A stretch of DNA of 64,000 nt from CAVQJU01 sp963729215 (GTDB lineage Bacteria; Acidobacteriota; Vicinamibacteria; Vicinamibacterales; CAVVIG01), in contig CAVSND010000020.1 in NCBI GenBank assembly GCA_963729215.1, forward strand, positions 96,050 to 160,049. Reading direction: 5' to 3'. The notes under the pieces were generated by a model. That model made no database searches and had not been told where the DNA came from. It saw only the letters and a program-made list of their open reading frames with translations. The position numbers and the translations under genes were made by a program. Below are positions 43,222 through 53,531 of the stretch, piece after piece (position 1 is the first letter of the stretch; each line of letters opens with the position of its first letter).

Positions 43222-44491
43222 ATGCTTGTAAAACGACGGTCACCGGTATTGGCGTGGCGATTGGCCGTTCTTGCGGCGCTACTGCTCGCCGGCCTGCCGA
43301 CGGCTGCACGAGCCGAAGAGCCGGCAGCGCCTCCGCCCGCGCAGGCCGCCCAGGACGAGAAGGGCACGCTCGAGATCTACGGCTTCGGCCAGGCGGACGT
43401 CATCGCCGACTTCAAGCAGAACAACCCCGACTGGTACGACGTCAACCGGCCCTCGCGGCTGCCGAACGTCGCCAACCAGTTCGGCAACGACGGACGTTTC
43501 TACATGAGCGTGCGTCAGAGCCGCCTGGGCGTCAAAGGCGAGATGCCGACCGCCCAGGGCCCCGTGAAAGGGCAGTTCGAGTTCGACATGTTCGGTGTCG
43601 GCGGCGACGCCGGCAAGACCACCATCCGTCTGCGGCATGCCTGGGGACAGTTCAAGCAGATCGGTGCCGGGCCAGACGAACAGCCAGTTCATGGACGTGG
43701 ACGTGTTCCCCAACGTGCTCGACTACTGGGGGCCGAACGGCATGCTGTTCTTCCGGAACGTGCAGGTGTTCTGGGAGCCGTTCAATGACGGGAGCTCGAA
43801 CGCGCGCATCGCGATCGAAGCGCCGGGCGCGAGCGGCGACGCCGGCGTGCTCTCCGACCGCGTGGAACTGCAGAACGTGAAGCCGCGGTTCCCGTCTCCG
43901 GATTTCACGGGCCACTATCGCCTGGGCGGCCGGAAATGGGGGTACGTCCAGCTCGGCGGCGCCCTGCGCAAGATCGCCTACGACGACCTCATTCCCAATG
44001 ACAAGTTCGACCTGAACGGCAGCGTCTGGGGCTGGGGCATCAGCATCAGCTCGAACCTGAAGTTCGGGGCGGACGACACGCTGCGCCTGCAGCTGGTCGA
44101 GGGTGCGGGCGTCGAGAACTACTTCAACGACGCGCCGGTGGACGTCGCGATCAAGAGCAATCCCGGCAACGCCGTGACGCCGGTCGTCGGCGAGGCGCTG
44201 CACGATCTCGGGATCGTGATCTATCTCGATCACAACTGGAATTCGAAGTACTCGAGCGCGATCGGCTACTCGCGCGTCAACATCACCAACAGCGACGGCC
44301 AGGCGGCCAACGCCTACAAGAACGGCGATTACATCAGCGGGAATCTCCTCGTGACGCCCGCGAAGAACGTGATGATGGGCGGCGAGTTCCAGTACGCGCA
44401 CCGGGAAAACAACTCGGACGGCTTCGCGGTCAGCGACTACCGGCTCCAGTTCTCGTTCAAATACAGCTTCGGCTACAAGTTCGGAGGTTAG
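43222..44491 (+). CDS. DcaP-like trimeric porin, one frameshift
   Basis: About 423 residues, with AAGGAG before the ATG. After a signal peptide ending TAARAEE and a short Pro/Ala stretch the barrel begins GTLEIYGFGQADVIADFKQN, the start typical of DcaP porins of Acinetobacter and relatives (uptake of dicarboxylates and other small anions). Further marks: VRQSRLGVKGEMPTAQGPVK, FMDVDVFPNVLDYWGPNGM, FRNVQVFWEP, and the end FSFKYSFGYKFGG. At about 43670 GCCGGGCCAG contains one extra G; without it IGAGQTNSQFMD reads through. The glutaminase gene starts two bases after the stop, so the two are in one operon. Confidence 0.88.
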
Positions 44492-44493
44492 TC

Positions 44494-45532
44494 ATGGTCA
44501 GAGTATTGTCATCACGCCGGCGCCGCTGGATCGCGGGTGTCGGAGCCGGGGTCGCCTTGTGCGGGCTCGTCCTCACGGCCCAGGCGCCGGATCCGCAGAC
44601 GACCGTCAACAACGCGTTCAACCAGTTCAAGGCGCTCAAGGAAGGCAAGAACGCCGATTACATCCCGGCGCTCGCCAAGGTCGACCCGAACCTGTTCGGC
44701 ATCGCCCTCATCACGGTGGACGGGAAGGTCTACACCGCCGGCGACATCAAGACCGAAGTGTCGATTCAGTCGATCTCCAAGGTCTTCACGATGGCGCAGG
44801 TGATCCAGGAGCAGGGCCTCGCAGTCGGTCGAGAAGCGGATCGGCGTGGACGCCACCGGCGCGCGGTTCAACTCGATCATCGCCATCGAAGGCGTGCGCT
44901 CGGTGGTCGGGACCGGCGCGCCCGAGATGAACCCGCTCGTCAACCCGGGGGCGATCTCGGCGACGAGCATGGTGACCGGCGCCAACTCCGACGCGGTCTG
45001 GAAGAAGATCATCGGCACCTACAACGACTACGCCGGGCGCCAGCTCACCGTCCTGCAGGACGTCTACAAGTCGGAATCGGACACGAACCAGCGGAACCAG
45101 GCCATCGGCGCGCTGATGCTGGCCTACGGCTACATCAAGACCGACTGGCGGCAGGCCGTCGATCTCTACACGCGTCAGTGCTCGGTTGGCGTGAACGCGA
45201 AAGACCTGGCGATGATGGCGGCCACGCTGGCCGCCGGCGGCAAGAATCCCGTGACGGGCAAGCAGATCATCGATGCCGCCAAGGTCCCCGGCGTGCTGGC
45301 CGTGATGGCGACGGCTGGCCTCTACGACGACTCGGGCAAGTGGCTCTATCACACCGGGTTGCCCGCCAAGAGCGGCGTGGGCGGCGGGCTCATCGCGGTG
45401 TCACCCGGGAAATTCGGCATCGCGGTCGTGTCGCCGCCGCTCGACGATGCCGGCAACAGCGTGCGCGGACAGCGTGCCATTACCGCGATTTCGAACGCGC
45501 TCGGCGGCAACCCGTTGAATCCGAAGCGCTGA
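44494..45532 (+). CDS. glsA: Exported glutaminase (serine-dependent beta-lactamase-like), one frameshift
   Basis: About 346 residues. Glutaminase hydrolyses L-glutamine to glutamate and ammonia. The body matches the GlsA/YbaS family: GKNADYIPALAKVDPNLFGI, the catalytic S-x-x-K motif in VSIQSISKVFTMA, EGVRSVVGTGAPEMNPLVNP (binding loop with M-N-P-x-x-N), LAYGYIKTDWRQAVDLYTRQ, and the late KSGVGGGLIAVSPGKFGIAV. Unlike the usual cytosolic enzyme it begins with an N-terminal signal (WIAGVGAGVALCGLVLTAQA), so it acts in the periplasm or envelope. Near 44825 one extra base breaks the frame between QEQGL and QSVEKRIGVD. It stands between a porin and exported proteins of unknown role. Confidence 0.93.
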
Positions 45533-45622
45533 GAAAGGGCTATGATCGTGCGCTACGCCAGCCCGGGGGATCGGGTCGATCCTCCGGGCTTTCGTGGCGT
45601 GTCCAGCTCAAGAAGGTGTCTG

Positions 45623-47927
45623 ATGGGGATTCACCGCCAAACGTCCCGTACTCTGATCGCGCTGCTCACCGCGGGCAGCCTCTTCCTGTCGCCGATCGCT
45701 CCGCTTCTTCAGGCGCAGACCAAGCCGGCGCCAGCCTCGGCCAAGCCGGCCTCGACAGACAGCGACGCCGGCAGCAGCGGCTGAACCCGACGGCGGCTGG
45801 CCGCGCGACTACGTGACGGCCAACGGCGGCGCGCTGCGGATCTTTCAACCACAGATTGCCAGCTGGGACGGTCAGCGCAAGATCGTGGCGTATGCCGCGA
45901 TTTCCTTCATCGCGAAGGGCGCCTCGATGCAGACCTTGGGCATGGTCAAGCTCGAAGGCGGCACCTCGGTGGCGGTGGACGAACGTCTGGTCAACTTCAG
46001 CGACCTGAAGGTGACCGAGTCGAACTTTCCAAATGTCCCGAACGACCTGGCAAAGGAGATCGTCGCCGAGATCGTCAAGCTGGTGCCGCAGAACGCGCTG
46101 GTCCTGGGGCTCGACCGCGTTCTCGCGCGCCTGGACAAGAGCACGATCATTCCCAAGAACAACCCCGACGTGAAGGCCGAACCGCCGCCGATCTTCTACA
46201 GCTCGACCGCGGCGATCCTGGTGAACATCGACAGCGATCCGATCTGGAGCCCGATCATGGGCAACGATCTGAAGTTCGCCGTCAACACCAACTGGGATCT
46301 GTTCCAGCATTCGCAGACCAACGCCTACTTCCTGCGGTATAACGAGAGCTGGCTGACGGCCTCGGATCTCAAGGGCCCGTGGAAGCCGGCCGGCAAGCTC
46401 CCGGACAGCTTCAAGAACCTGCCGGAAGACGCCAACTGGAAGGAAGTGAAGGAATCCCTGCCCGGCAAGTCGCTGAAGGAATCGGCCGTGCCGAACGTGT
46501 TCGTCAGCACAAGGCCGGCGGAGCTGATCCTGCTGACGGGCGCCCCGAGCTACGTCACGGTCGGCAATACCGCGCTGCTCTGGGTCAACAACACCGAGAG
46601 CGACGTATTCCGCCTGGGCAGAACCGGCCCCGTCTATTTCCTGATTTCGGGCCGCTGGTTCAGCGCGCCCGACTTCACCGGGCCGTGGACGTTTGCGACG
46701 CTGTCGCTGCCTCCCGAGTTCAAGCAGATCCCGCTGTCGCACGATCGGTCGCGCGTGCTCGCGTCGGTGCCGGGCACCGACCAGGCCGCCGAAGCGGTGC
46801 TGCTGGCGCAGATCCCGCAGATTGCGACCGTCAACAAGAAGCAGATCAAGGCGCCCGACGTGGCGTACGACGGCGGCAAGCCGGAGTTCCAGCCGATCGA
46901 GAAGACCAACCTGCAGCGCGCGGCGAACACCGACAAGGACATCATCAAGGTCGGCGACCTCTATTACATGTGTTTCCAGGGCGTCTGGTTCATGGGCAAG
47001 AGCCCGACCGGTCCGTGGGAGGCGACAGGTTCCGTGCCGGGCGAGATCTACACGATTCCCGCCAGCTCGCCCTCGCATAACGTGACATACGTGACCGTAC
47101 AGGAAGACAACGACGACACGGCGGTCTACGTGGCCGCGGCCGCCTACACCGGCATGATGATCGCCTGGGGCTGCGTCGTCTGGGGAGGCGGGTACTACTA
47201 CCCGCCATATGTCGGCTACGGCGGCTTCTACCCGATGTATCGCCCGTACTACCCGAGCTACGGCTACCACGCGTCGTACAACCCGTGGACCGGCGCGTAT
47301 AGCCGCGGCGTCAGCGCGTACGGTCCGTACGGCGGCGCCGGCGTCGGCGCGAGCTACAACCCGAGAACGGGCACGTATGCGCGCGGCGCGGCGGCCTACG
47401 GCCCGTACGGGTCGCGCGCCGCGGCGTCGGCGTACAACCCGCGCACCGGCGCCGTCGGCGCCACCAGGCAGGGGTCGAACGTCTACGGCAGCTGGGGATC
47501 GACGGGCGTTGCGCGCGGCGACCAGTGGGCGCAGACATCCCGCGTCACGAACAACCGGACCGGCAACACCACGCGTGTCACGACGGGCAGCGGCGGCGGA
47601 GCCGCCGTGACCCGGAACACACCCGGCCCGGGCGGCGGCGGCGTCGCACGGACGGGCAGCGGCGACGTCTACGCCGGCCGCGACGGGAACGTCTACCAGA
47701 GGGAATCCGGCGGCGGCTGGTCGGAAGTGAACGGCGGCAACCGTCCCGATACGTCCACGTCGGGCCAGCTCAATCGCGATTCCGCCGCGCGCGCCGAAGG
47801 CGCCCAGCGCACAAAGGACTACAGCAGCAGTACCCGGTCCGGGGGCTCGAGCTCGAGTTACCGGCCATCGAGCGGCGGCGGGGGTGCACGAACCACTTCG
47901 CGGGGCGGCGGCGGACGGCGTCGATAG
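45623..47927 (+). CDS. Large exported protein with Tyr/Gly-rich repeats, one frameshift
   Basis: About 767 residues from the ATG at 45623. Signal peptide to about APLLQAQ, then a Pro/Ala linker. The N-terminal 400 residues contain GGWPRDYVTANGGALRIFQP, SWDGQRKIVAYAAISF, LFQHSQTNAYFLRYNESWLT and duplicated WF/LKGPW modules (RWFSAPDFTGPWTFAT and VWFMGKSPTGPWEATG). Near residue 510 a hydrophobic stretch (YTGMMIAWGCVVWGGGYYYP) precedes tandem repeats of YNPxTGAYxRGxxAYGPYG and a Gly/Ser/Thr-rich tail. Related proteins are often labelled 'carbohydrate-binding family V/XII', with thin support. The frame changes near 45780 (one base missing). No enzyme motif is seen; cell-surface location is inferred. 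Confidence 0.8.
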
Positions 47928-47963
47928 AGACACAAACGCGCAGTAACCAAAAGAGGTAATCGC

Positions 47964-48500
47964 ATGAAGACGATCAGTATGTTCGGAGTGGCCGCGGTGC
48001 TGGCCCTGGCGGCGGTCCCGGCGGCGGCGCAGACGAAGACCCTCACCGGCGAGACGAAAACGGTCACAGCCAGCGTCGAGGCCATCGAGAAAGCGCAGCG
48101 GGAAGTGACGGTGAAGAAGCCGGATGGGACGTACGACGTGTTCTACTTCCCGACGAGCATCAAGCGGTTCGACTCGCTGAAAGTCGGCGACAAGATCACC
48201 GCCAAGTACTACGAGAACCTCGTGCTGCGCGTGAAGGCGCCGGGCGAGAAGGACGTCAATACCGCCTCGGGAGGCACCGTCAGGTCTGAAGGGACGTTGG
48301 CCGGCACCACGTCGCGTCAGCGCACGATCACGGCGACCATCGCTGCCATCGATCCGGCGGTGCCGTCGATCACGTTCACCGGTCCGAACGGCTGGAAGTA
48401 CAGCAGCCGCGTCGAGGACAAGAAGGCGCTGGAGAAGGTCAAGGTGGGCGACAAGCTCGACATCACCTGGACCGAGGCCCTGATTCTCTCGGTTGAATAA
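47964..48500 (+). CDS. Exported protein with two repeated small beta domains
   Basis: 178 residues with a signal peptide (MKTISMFGVAAVLALAAVPA, cut near AAAQ). Two similar halves follow, each about 65 residues: VTASVEAIEKAQREVTVKKP with FDSLKVGDKITAKYYENLVL, and ITATIAAIDPAVPSITFTGP with LEKVKVGDKLDITWTEALIL. The repeated end (K-V-G-D-K-h-x-h-x-h) is an OB-like or SH3-like beta pattern. Function unknown. It is 36 bases after the large exported protein and overlaps the next gene by eight bases; that next gene encodes the same domain type. Confidence 0.8.
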   Translation: MKTISMFGVAAVLALAAVPAAAQTKTLTGETKTVTASVEAIEKAQREVTVKKPDGTYDVFYFPTSIKRFDSLKVGDKITAKYYENLVLRVKAPGEKDVNTASGGTVRSEGTLAGTTSRQRTITATIAAIDPAVPSITFTGPNGWKYSSRVEDKKALEKVKVGDKLDITWTEALILSVE

Positions 48501-49071
48501 CAGGGTCGTGCGGGTGATCGGCGCCGTGGCGCTGCTCGCGGCGCTCGGCGGCAGGGTCTACGCCGGGGCGAGTGGCGCCCCGGCGCAGCAACCCGTGACG
48601 TCCGTCCGCGACGTGGCGGTCGTCGCGGGTAAGGTGGAGCGGCTCGATCCGTTCGCACGCACCGTGACGCTGCGGACGCCCGAGGGCCTGCAGCATACGG
48701 TCTACGCGGGGAAGGAGCTGAAGGCGTTCGACCAGTTGCGGTCGGGCGACTCGGTGACGGTCCGCATCAGCGAATCCGTCGTCGTGGCCGTGCGTCCGAA
48801 CGCGAAGATGACGGCGCTCGAAGACAGCACGGCCTCGGCGAAGAAGGCGCCTGATGCGGCTCGCGCGGACGTCATGCAACAGCTCAAGGCGGTGGTGCGT
48901 GTCGAGAGCGTGGACACCGCGACCCAGGTGATCACCTACAAGACCGCCGACAATCGAAACGTCATGCGCCAGGTGACGGACGGCCGCCTGCTGGAAGGCC
49001 TCAAGCGTGGCGACACCATCGAGATCACCTACACGCGCGAGCGCGCCATCGAGCTGACCAGGAATCCCTGA
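48493..49071 (+). CDS. Exported protein, paralogue of the preceding gene
   Basis: About 192 residues, apparently from a TTG at 48493 that overlaps the preceding stop by eight bases. A signal peptide is seen (VVRVIGAVALLAALGGRVYA). The same beta unit occurs twice: VAGKVERLDPFARTVTLRTP with FDQLRSGDSVTVRISESVVV, and VVRVESVDTATQVITYKTAD with LEGLKRGDTIEITYTRERAI. With the preceding gene this makes four related copies of one domain in two secreted proteins. Function unknown; it probably belongs to the envelope operon starting at the porins. Confidence 0.75.
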   Translation: MNNRVVRVIGAVALLAALGGRVYAGASGAPAQQPVTSVRDVAVVAGKVERLDPFARTVTLRTPEGLQHTVYAGKELKAFDQLRSGDSVTVRISESVVVAVRPNAKMTALEDSTASAKKAPDAARADVMQQLKAVVRVESVDTATQVITYKTADNRNVMRQVTDGRLLEGLKRGDTIEITYTRERAIELTRNP

Positions 49072-49087
49072 TTCGGCGAGCCAGGAC

Positions 49088-49734
49088 TTAGCGTCCCACC
49101 ATCTTCATGAGGTGCTCGGGGTACCGCGCACCCTGGACTTCGATCTGGCTGGCGGTTTCCGGCCCGCGCGTTTGTTCCATCCGTGGAAGGGGGCGTGGTC
49201 GCCCGCGTCCCAACGCTCGCGCAGTCCCGGCGCGCTCAGATCCCAGTCGGGTCGCACCTTGCTCGAGGCGGACCGCAGGTCGTGCCAGAGATCGGAAATC
49301 GATGGGCGGCCCCAGAACCAATAGCCGTTGTAGATGCTGTGGATCACGAGGCCGGGTCTGAGGACGAGCGTGTGGGGGATCATCGGGTTGTTCTCCGGAT
49401 CGGTGTACTCCTGAATGTCGAGATCCTTCTGCACTGTTCGTTCCGGGTCGGACAGAAAGGTCCACTGCGCGCCGACCGACGCGCGGAACTCCTGCAGCGT
49501 GTGATGGTCGTCGGTCGCGATCGTCACGACCTGCGTGTACGCCACGGCGATCTTGGGATAGAACGCGGCGAGGTCCCTGTGCTGCTGATGTTCTTTGGGA
49601 CAGTAGTGGCCTCGAGCGAGGGTGAGGATCATCGGGTCCTCGCCCTGTAACTCGCTGAGTCGCCGGCTGATTTTTGTGTGGTCCGGCAGCTCGTAGTCAG
49701 GAAACACTGCGCCGGGAACGATGTCTGGTCGCAT
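49088..49734 (-). CDS. Peroxiredoxin/AhpC-TSA-like redoxin, frameshift near the end
   Basis: About 215 residues. A thioredoxin-fold peroxidase-like protein: GAVFPDYELPDHTKISRRLS at the start is the usual opening, and the active-site cysteine is in LARGHYCPKEHQQHRDL, where the preceding P/V-x-T of true peroxiredoxins is altered. Further marks are VVTIATDDHHTLQEFRASVG, WTFLSDPERTVQKDLDIQEY and a C-terminal RPSISDLWHDLRSA helix. Reading past a frame change near 49160 gives an ending of ASQIEVQGARYPEHLMKMVG. The likely role is peroxide detoxification or thiol redox work in the cytosol; no reductase partner is adjacent. Confidence 0.85.
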
Positions 49735-49807
49735 GATGTATTACACCCCACTTCGTGATCCGTGCAAGGTTGAGCTACTGTGAGGGTAACTGGTCGTGAA
49801 AGGAGAA

Positions 49808-50242
49808 ATGGCTGAGATGGGAACTGACGCCGATGCGACCAAGTACAGCGGCGGTCATGTATTTGTGAAAAGCGTCCATGGCGTCCGATATCAAGTGACG
49901 GACGTGGCGCGCGCGGCGGCGTTCTACACGACACACCTGGGATTCACGCTCAAACACCAGCAGCTTCCGGCGTTCGCGAGCGTGTCGCTGGGCGATGTGG
50001 ACATGTTGCTCAGCGGGCCACGCGCGTCCGGATCCCGGCCGATGCCCGATGGCCGGCAGCAGGCACCTGGCGGATGGAACCGCGTCGTGCTTCGGGTCAA
50101 CGATCTTCCCGCATTCGTCGAGACCCTGAGAAAAACAGGTGTGCGCTTTCGGAACGACATGGAGACCGGTCCGGGCGGGAGGCAAATCCAGATCGAGGAT
50201 CCCGATGGAAACCCCATCGAGTTATTCGAGCCGGCGCGTTAG
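49808..50242 (+). CDS. VOC (glyoxalase/bleomycin-resistance-like) family protein
   Basis: About 144 residues; the ATG at 49808 is chosen, with the ATG at 49817 also possible because AAAGGAG at 49799-49805 is better spaced for it. The vicinal-oxygen-chelate fold shows as VHGVRYQVTDVARAAAFYTT with HLGFTL, and GGRQIQIEDPDGNPIELFEP at the end with the conserved glutamate. Members include lyases, dioxygenases and resistance proteins; the reaction here cannot be named. The gene stands alone, divergent from the redoxin. Confidence 0.88.
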   Translation: MAEMGTDADATKYSGGHVFVKSVHGVRYQVTDVARAAAFYTTHLGFTLKHQQLPAFASVSLGDVDMLLSGPRASGSRPMPDGRQQAPGGWNRVVLRVNDLPAFVETLRKTGVRFRNDMETGPGGRQIQIEDPDGNPIELFEPAR

Positions 50243-50355
50243 CGTCTCGAAATCGACTCCCCACGCGTGCTGACGCACCCCGAATCTCACCAGCGCACGG
50301 TGTTGACCTTGTCCCTCCGCTGAGTGCGCCCGACGCGGCCGCAAGTGCCGTCCGG

Positions 50356-52370
50356 TCAGATTCGCTCGCGGGCGCCCGGCAGCGTGATCGAAAACGTCGC
50401 ACCGCGGTCGGGATTGTTCGCAGCCGATATCCTGCCGCCGTGGCGTTCGACGATGGTGCGACAGATCGACAGGCCCATTCCCAGCCCTTCCGGCTTGCTG
50501 GTGAAGAAAGGATCGAAGATCGACTCGAGCCTTTCCGCCAGGATACCGGTTCCGCTGTCCTGAACCTCGATCAGGACGTCCGATCCGTCAATCGAATTGG
50601 TCCGCACGATCAGGCGCCGTGCGCCGTCGAGTCCCGTTTCGTTCATGGCGCTGAAGGCGTTGAGCATCAGGTTCAACATGACCTGCTGAAGCTGGACGCT
50701 GTCACCCTTGACCGGGCGGATGTCGGACGACAGGTCGAGGCGGACGGTGACCCTGTGCAGGTTCGCGTCGCCGCGCGTGACGCGCTCGACGACGCGGATC
50801 ACATGGTTCACGTCGACGTTGGTCACGCCCGCCGCCGCGCTGCCGCGCTTGAGCATCGCGCGCAGACCGCCAATGACTTCGCCGGCGTGCTCAGTGACCT
50901 CGCGGATGTCGCCCAGCGTGCTGCGCACCTCCTGGAGATCGGGCTCGGGTGCGTCGAGCAACCGTCCGACGACGTAGGAGTTGGTGAGGATCGTCGTGAG
51001 CGGCTGCTGTAATTCGTGCGTCAGGGTCGCGGTCAGCTCGCCGAGGGTGGCGACGCGGGCGACGTGCTCCAGCTCTACTCGCTTTTGCGCGGCTTCCGCC
51101 TCCGCCTCCTTACGAGCCGTGACATCCATCGACACGCCGAACAGCTTTGGGCCGGTACCGTCGTCTGGGTCCACACAACGCCCCCGCCCATAGACCCAGC
51201 GGGCCATCCCATCCGATTGCTGCACGCGATATTCCACTTCGTATTCGCCTCGCGTCTGGAGCGCCTGTGTCATCGCGCTTTCACGGGCGGCGCGATCCTC
51301 CGGGTGCACGCGGTCTAGAATTGTCGCAAAATCGAGGCGCGCGTCCGGCTTGAGGCCAAACAGCGAGCGCCCCCGATCGGTCATCCACACATCGTTGCCG
51401 GAAACATCCCACACCCACATCGCCAGGTTTCCCGCTTCCGCGGCAAGACCCATCAGGTTCGCGTTCTCACGCAACGCGTCTTTCGAGCGTCGTTCCTCGT
51501 CGATGACAACCGCGAGCAGCATCAGCGGCGTGGCTGTCACCAGGAGAAACAGCTGAAGGGCCGTCGCATTCTCGGCGGGGGCCTGGGCCAGGAACGGGCC
51601 GTGGCCGCGCATCGTTCCCCAGATCGCCTCGAACGCAATCAACACCATAGAGGCGCTGATTCCACCAAGGCCGAAACGGAGCGCTGCCCAGATGAGCAGG
51701 GGAATCGGCGTATACAAGAGAGCGGGCGAGGTGTTAGGACCCGCAGGCGTCCTGTCGAATACGAAGATTCCGAGCGCCACCGTACCCACACCGACGAGAG
51801 CCCCTTCCAGCACGCGTCGGAGCGGGATGGCCTTCGGGCGTCTGACGAACAGATGATGCGCACCCAGCATCAGGACTGGCACCAGGACGACGGCCGTCAC
51901 CGCATTCGAGATTCCGAGGTTCCGCCATTCGATCCAATAGGAAGTGCCGAAACCGTAGGCGACCGTAAAGGAAGCACCCCAGAAAGCGGTCCCGAAAGGA
52001 ACGAGCACGACGGCGATGAGAACGAAGAGAATCGCGTCCCGCAGCGTGATCGCCTTGATGGAAGACTTAACAAGAATGCGAATCGCCGCCGCTGCCGAGA
52101 CGCATTGCACCGCGTCGAACGCCTCGCACGTCAACGCGTACATCGGGGGCCAGTGCGCCTGCTGCGTTGCGAAAAAGTGAGCGCTGGCGGCGGCGAGTAC
52201 GTATGCCCACCAATGCCGGGTGGGCACGAGCAACAGGGCGCACACCAGCACCGCGTGCGGGGGAAAAAGAGTGAGACTTTGCTGTCGGGGAACGTCAGCG
52301 TCCAGGCGATTTGTGTGGCGACATAGTAGCTGACCGTGCTCGCCAGGACGCCGCCCAACGTTCGGAGCAT
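50356..52370 (-). CDS. Membrane sensor histidine kinase with MASE1-type domain and PAS domain, one frameshift
   Basis: About 671 residues from the ATG at 52370 (start uncertain; the frame is open further upstream). The N-terminal 280 residues are a MASE1-like eight-helix membrane sensor (WTLTFPDSKVSLFFPPHAVL, then FGTAFWGASFTVAYGFG, IPLLIWAALRFGLGGISASM). A PAS domain follows (NLAMWVWDVSGNDVWMTDRG). The kinase core has the H-box ATLGELTATLTHELQQPLTT, and HATPase motifs LMLNAFSAMNE, DSGTGILAERL and GLGMGLSICRTIVERHGG. The frame break near 52255 is in a run of C in the FFPPHAV segment. The response-regulator gene at 52658 is divergent from it and may be its partner. Confidence 0.92.
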
Positions 52371-52657
52371 CGCCCCGGCGGAGCGTTCTCGTGGTCCGGC
52401 GCTTATCCGGTCGGCGAGTTCGCGATTCAGCAGCGGTTCGCGCTGAACATCGATCAGTTCCGTGGTCGTTTCCTTTCCTGCGGCGCCCAGAAACACTGCT
52501 CGTCGTTGAAACCGTAACGCAAAGCCTGTTCTGAGACGCAGCAGACGCCGAACGGCCCTCAAGATGGCAGGAAACCTATCACATCCGCTTGGGTCGCTTG
52601 CAGGTACGCTCGCGGCGTTACTGGGTTTCAAGAGCTGAACGTTACACTAGGCGAACG

Positions 52658-53046
52658 ATGGAGAACGGGTCCACGCGACCCCGCGTGCTGCTGGCGGATG
52701 ACTATCCTGACCTGGTGAAAGCCATCAGCCGGTTGCTGTCCCTCGACTGCGACGTGGTGGGCAGCGTCACCGACGGCGGCGCGCTGCTGGAGGCGGTGCA
52801 GCGGCTTCAGCCCGACGTGATTGTGCTCGACGTGAACCATGCGAACGTCCGCACATTGGCGCGTGCCGAGAGATTACGCGGCTGAACCCCCGGATGAAAG
52901 TGATCATGTTCACGGCGATGGATGATCCGACCGCCGGTCAAGTATTCCTCGAAGCGGGCGCATCAGCTTTCATATCGAAGATCGCGCCCGTCAACCTGCT
53001 GTCGACCATCAGGCGTTTGTGTGCCGACGGCAATCCTGTTGAGTGA
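52658..53046 (+). CDS. Single-domain response regulator, frameshifted
   Basis: About 129 residues from the ATG at 52658: RVLLADDYPDLVKAISRLLS, phosphoacceptor aspartate in PDVIVLDVN, then after a frame change near 52862 TRLNPRMKVIMFTAMDDPTA, and the conserved lysine in GASAFISKIAPVNLLSTIRR. It lacks an output domain. The receiver is similar to those at 39818 and 40413 (CDVVGSVTDGGALLEAVQRL). It is divergent from the MASE1 kinase gene with about 290 bases between their starts. That gap is open on the minus strand (the possible longer kinase start), and no other gene is seen in it. Confidence 0.8.
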
Positions 53047-53152
53047 GGCCCCCGGGCATCAGCTTCGGTTGATTTGGCTCGCTGAGCAACACCAGGACGG
53101 CTGACCAGGGGCCGTGCGCGCCTCCCCTTGCACGGCGCCAATCCGTGTGTTA

Positions 53153-53178
53153 TATACTGAACCACATGGTTCAGTATA
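53153..53178 (+). promoter_or_regulatory. Operator palindrome over the ArsR start codon
   Basis: TATACTGAACC (53153-53163) and GGTTCAGTATA (53168-53178) are perfect complements with a four-base spacer. The ATG of the ArsR gene (53166-53168) is inside it. Such a site is expected for autorepression by the ArsR-type protein of AHSA1-linked pairs. Confidence 0.8.
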
Positions 53179-53531
53179 CTGGGCCGGCTTCGATGCCTCG
53201 TTCGCCGCGCTCTCGGACGCCACCCGCCGCGGCGTACTGGAGCAGCTCGGGCGTGCAGACGCTTCGATCACGGACCTGGCCGAGAAGTTCCAGATGACCC
53301 TCACGGGCATGAAGAAGCACGTCGGCGTCCTGGAGCAGGCGGGGCTCGTCACCACGGAGAAGGTCGGGCGCGTGCGGACCTGCAAGCTCGGCCGGCGCCG
53401 ACTGGAAGAAGAGGCGGCATGGATCGAGCAGGTACCGCCAGCTCTGGGACGCACGCTTCGACGAGCTGGACAAGGTTGTTGAGGAACTGAAACGGAAGGA
53501 GAGGGTCGATGGACGCAAGAAGAGAGAGTGA
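53166..53531 (+). CDS. ArsR-family winged-helix repressor, two frameshifts
   Basis: About 121 residues. The start MVQYT lies inside the operator palindrome, and one frame change near 53180 joins it to GFDASFAALSDATRRGVLEQ, the usual opening of ArsR proteins paired with AHSA1 genes. The recognition helix region is TLTGMKKHVGVLEQAGLVTT with EKVGRVRTCKLG after it. A second frame change near 53432 joins AAWIEQ to YRQLWDARFDELDKVVEELK. There are no metal-binding cysteines, so it is not a metal sensor. It overlaps the AHSA1 gene downstream. Confidence 0.88.

Noticed and set aside
45816..47933. A 755-codon minus-strand frame opposite the Tyr/Gly-rich exported protein
   Set aside because: Arg/Ala/Val-rich, no recognisable domain; the plus strand has a signal peptide and repeated protein motifs.
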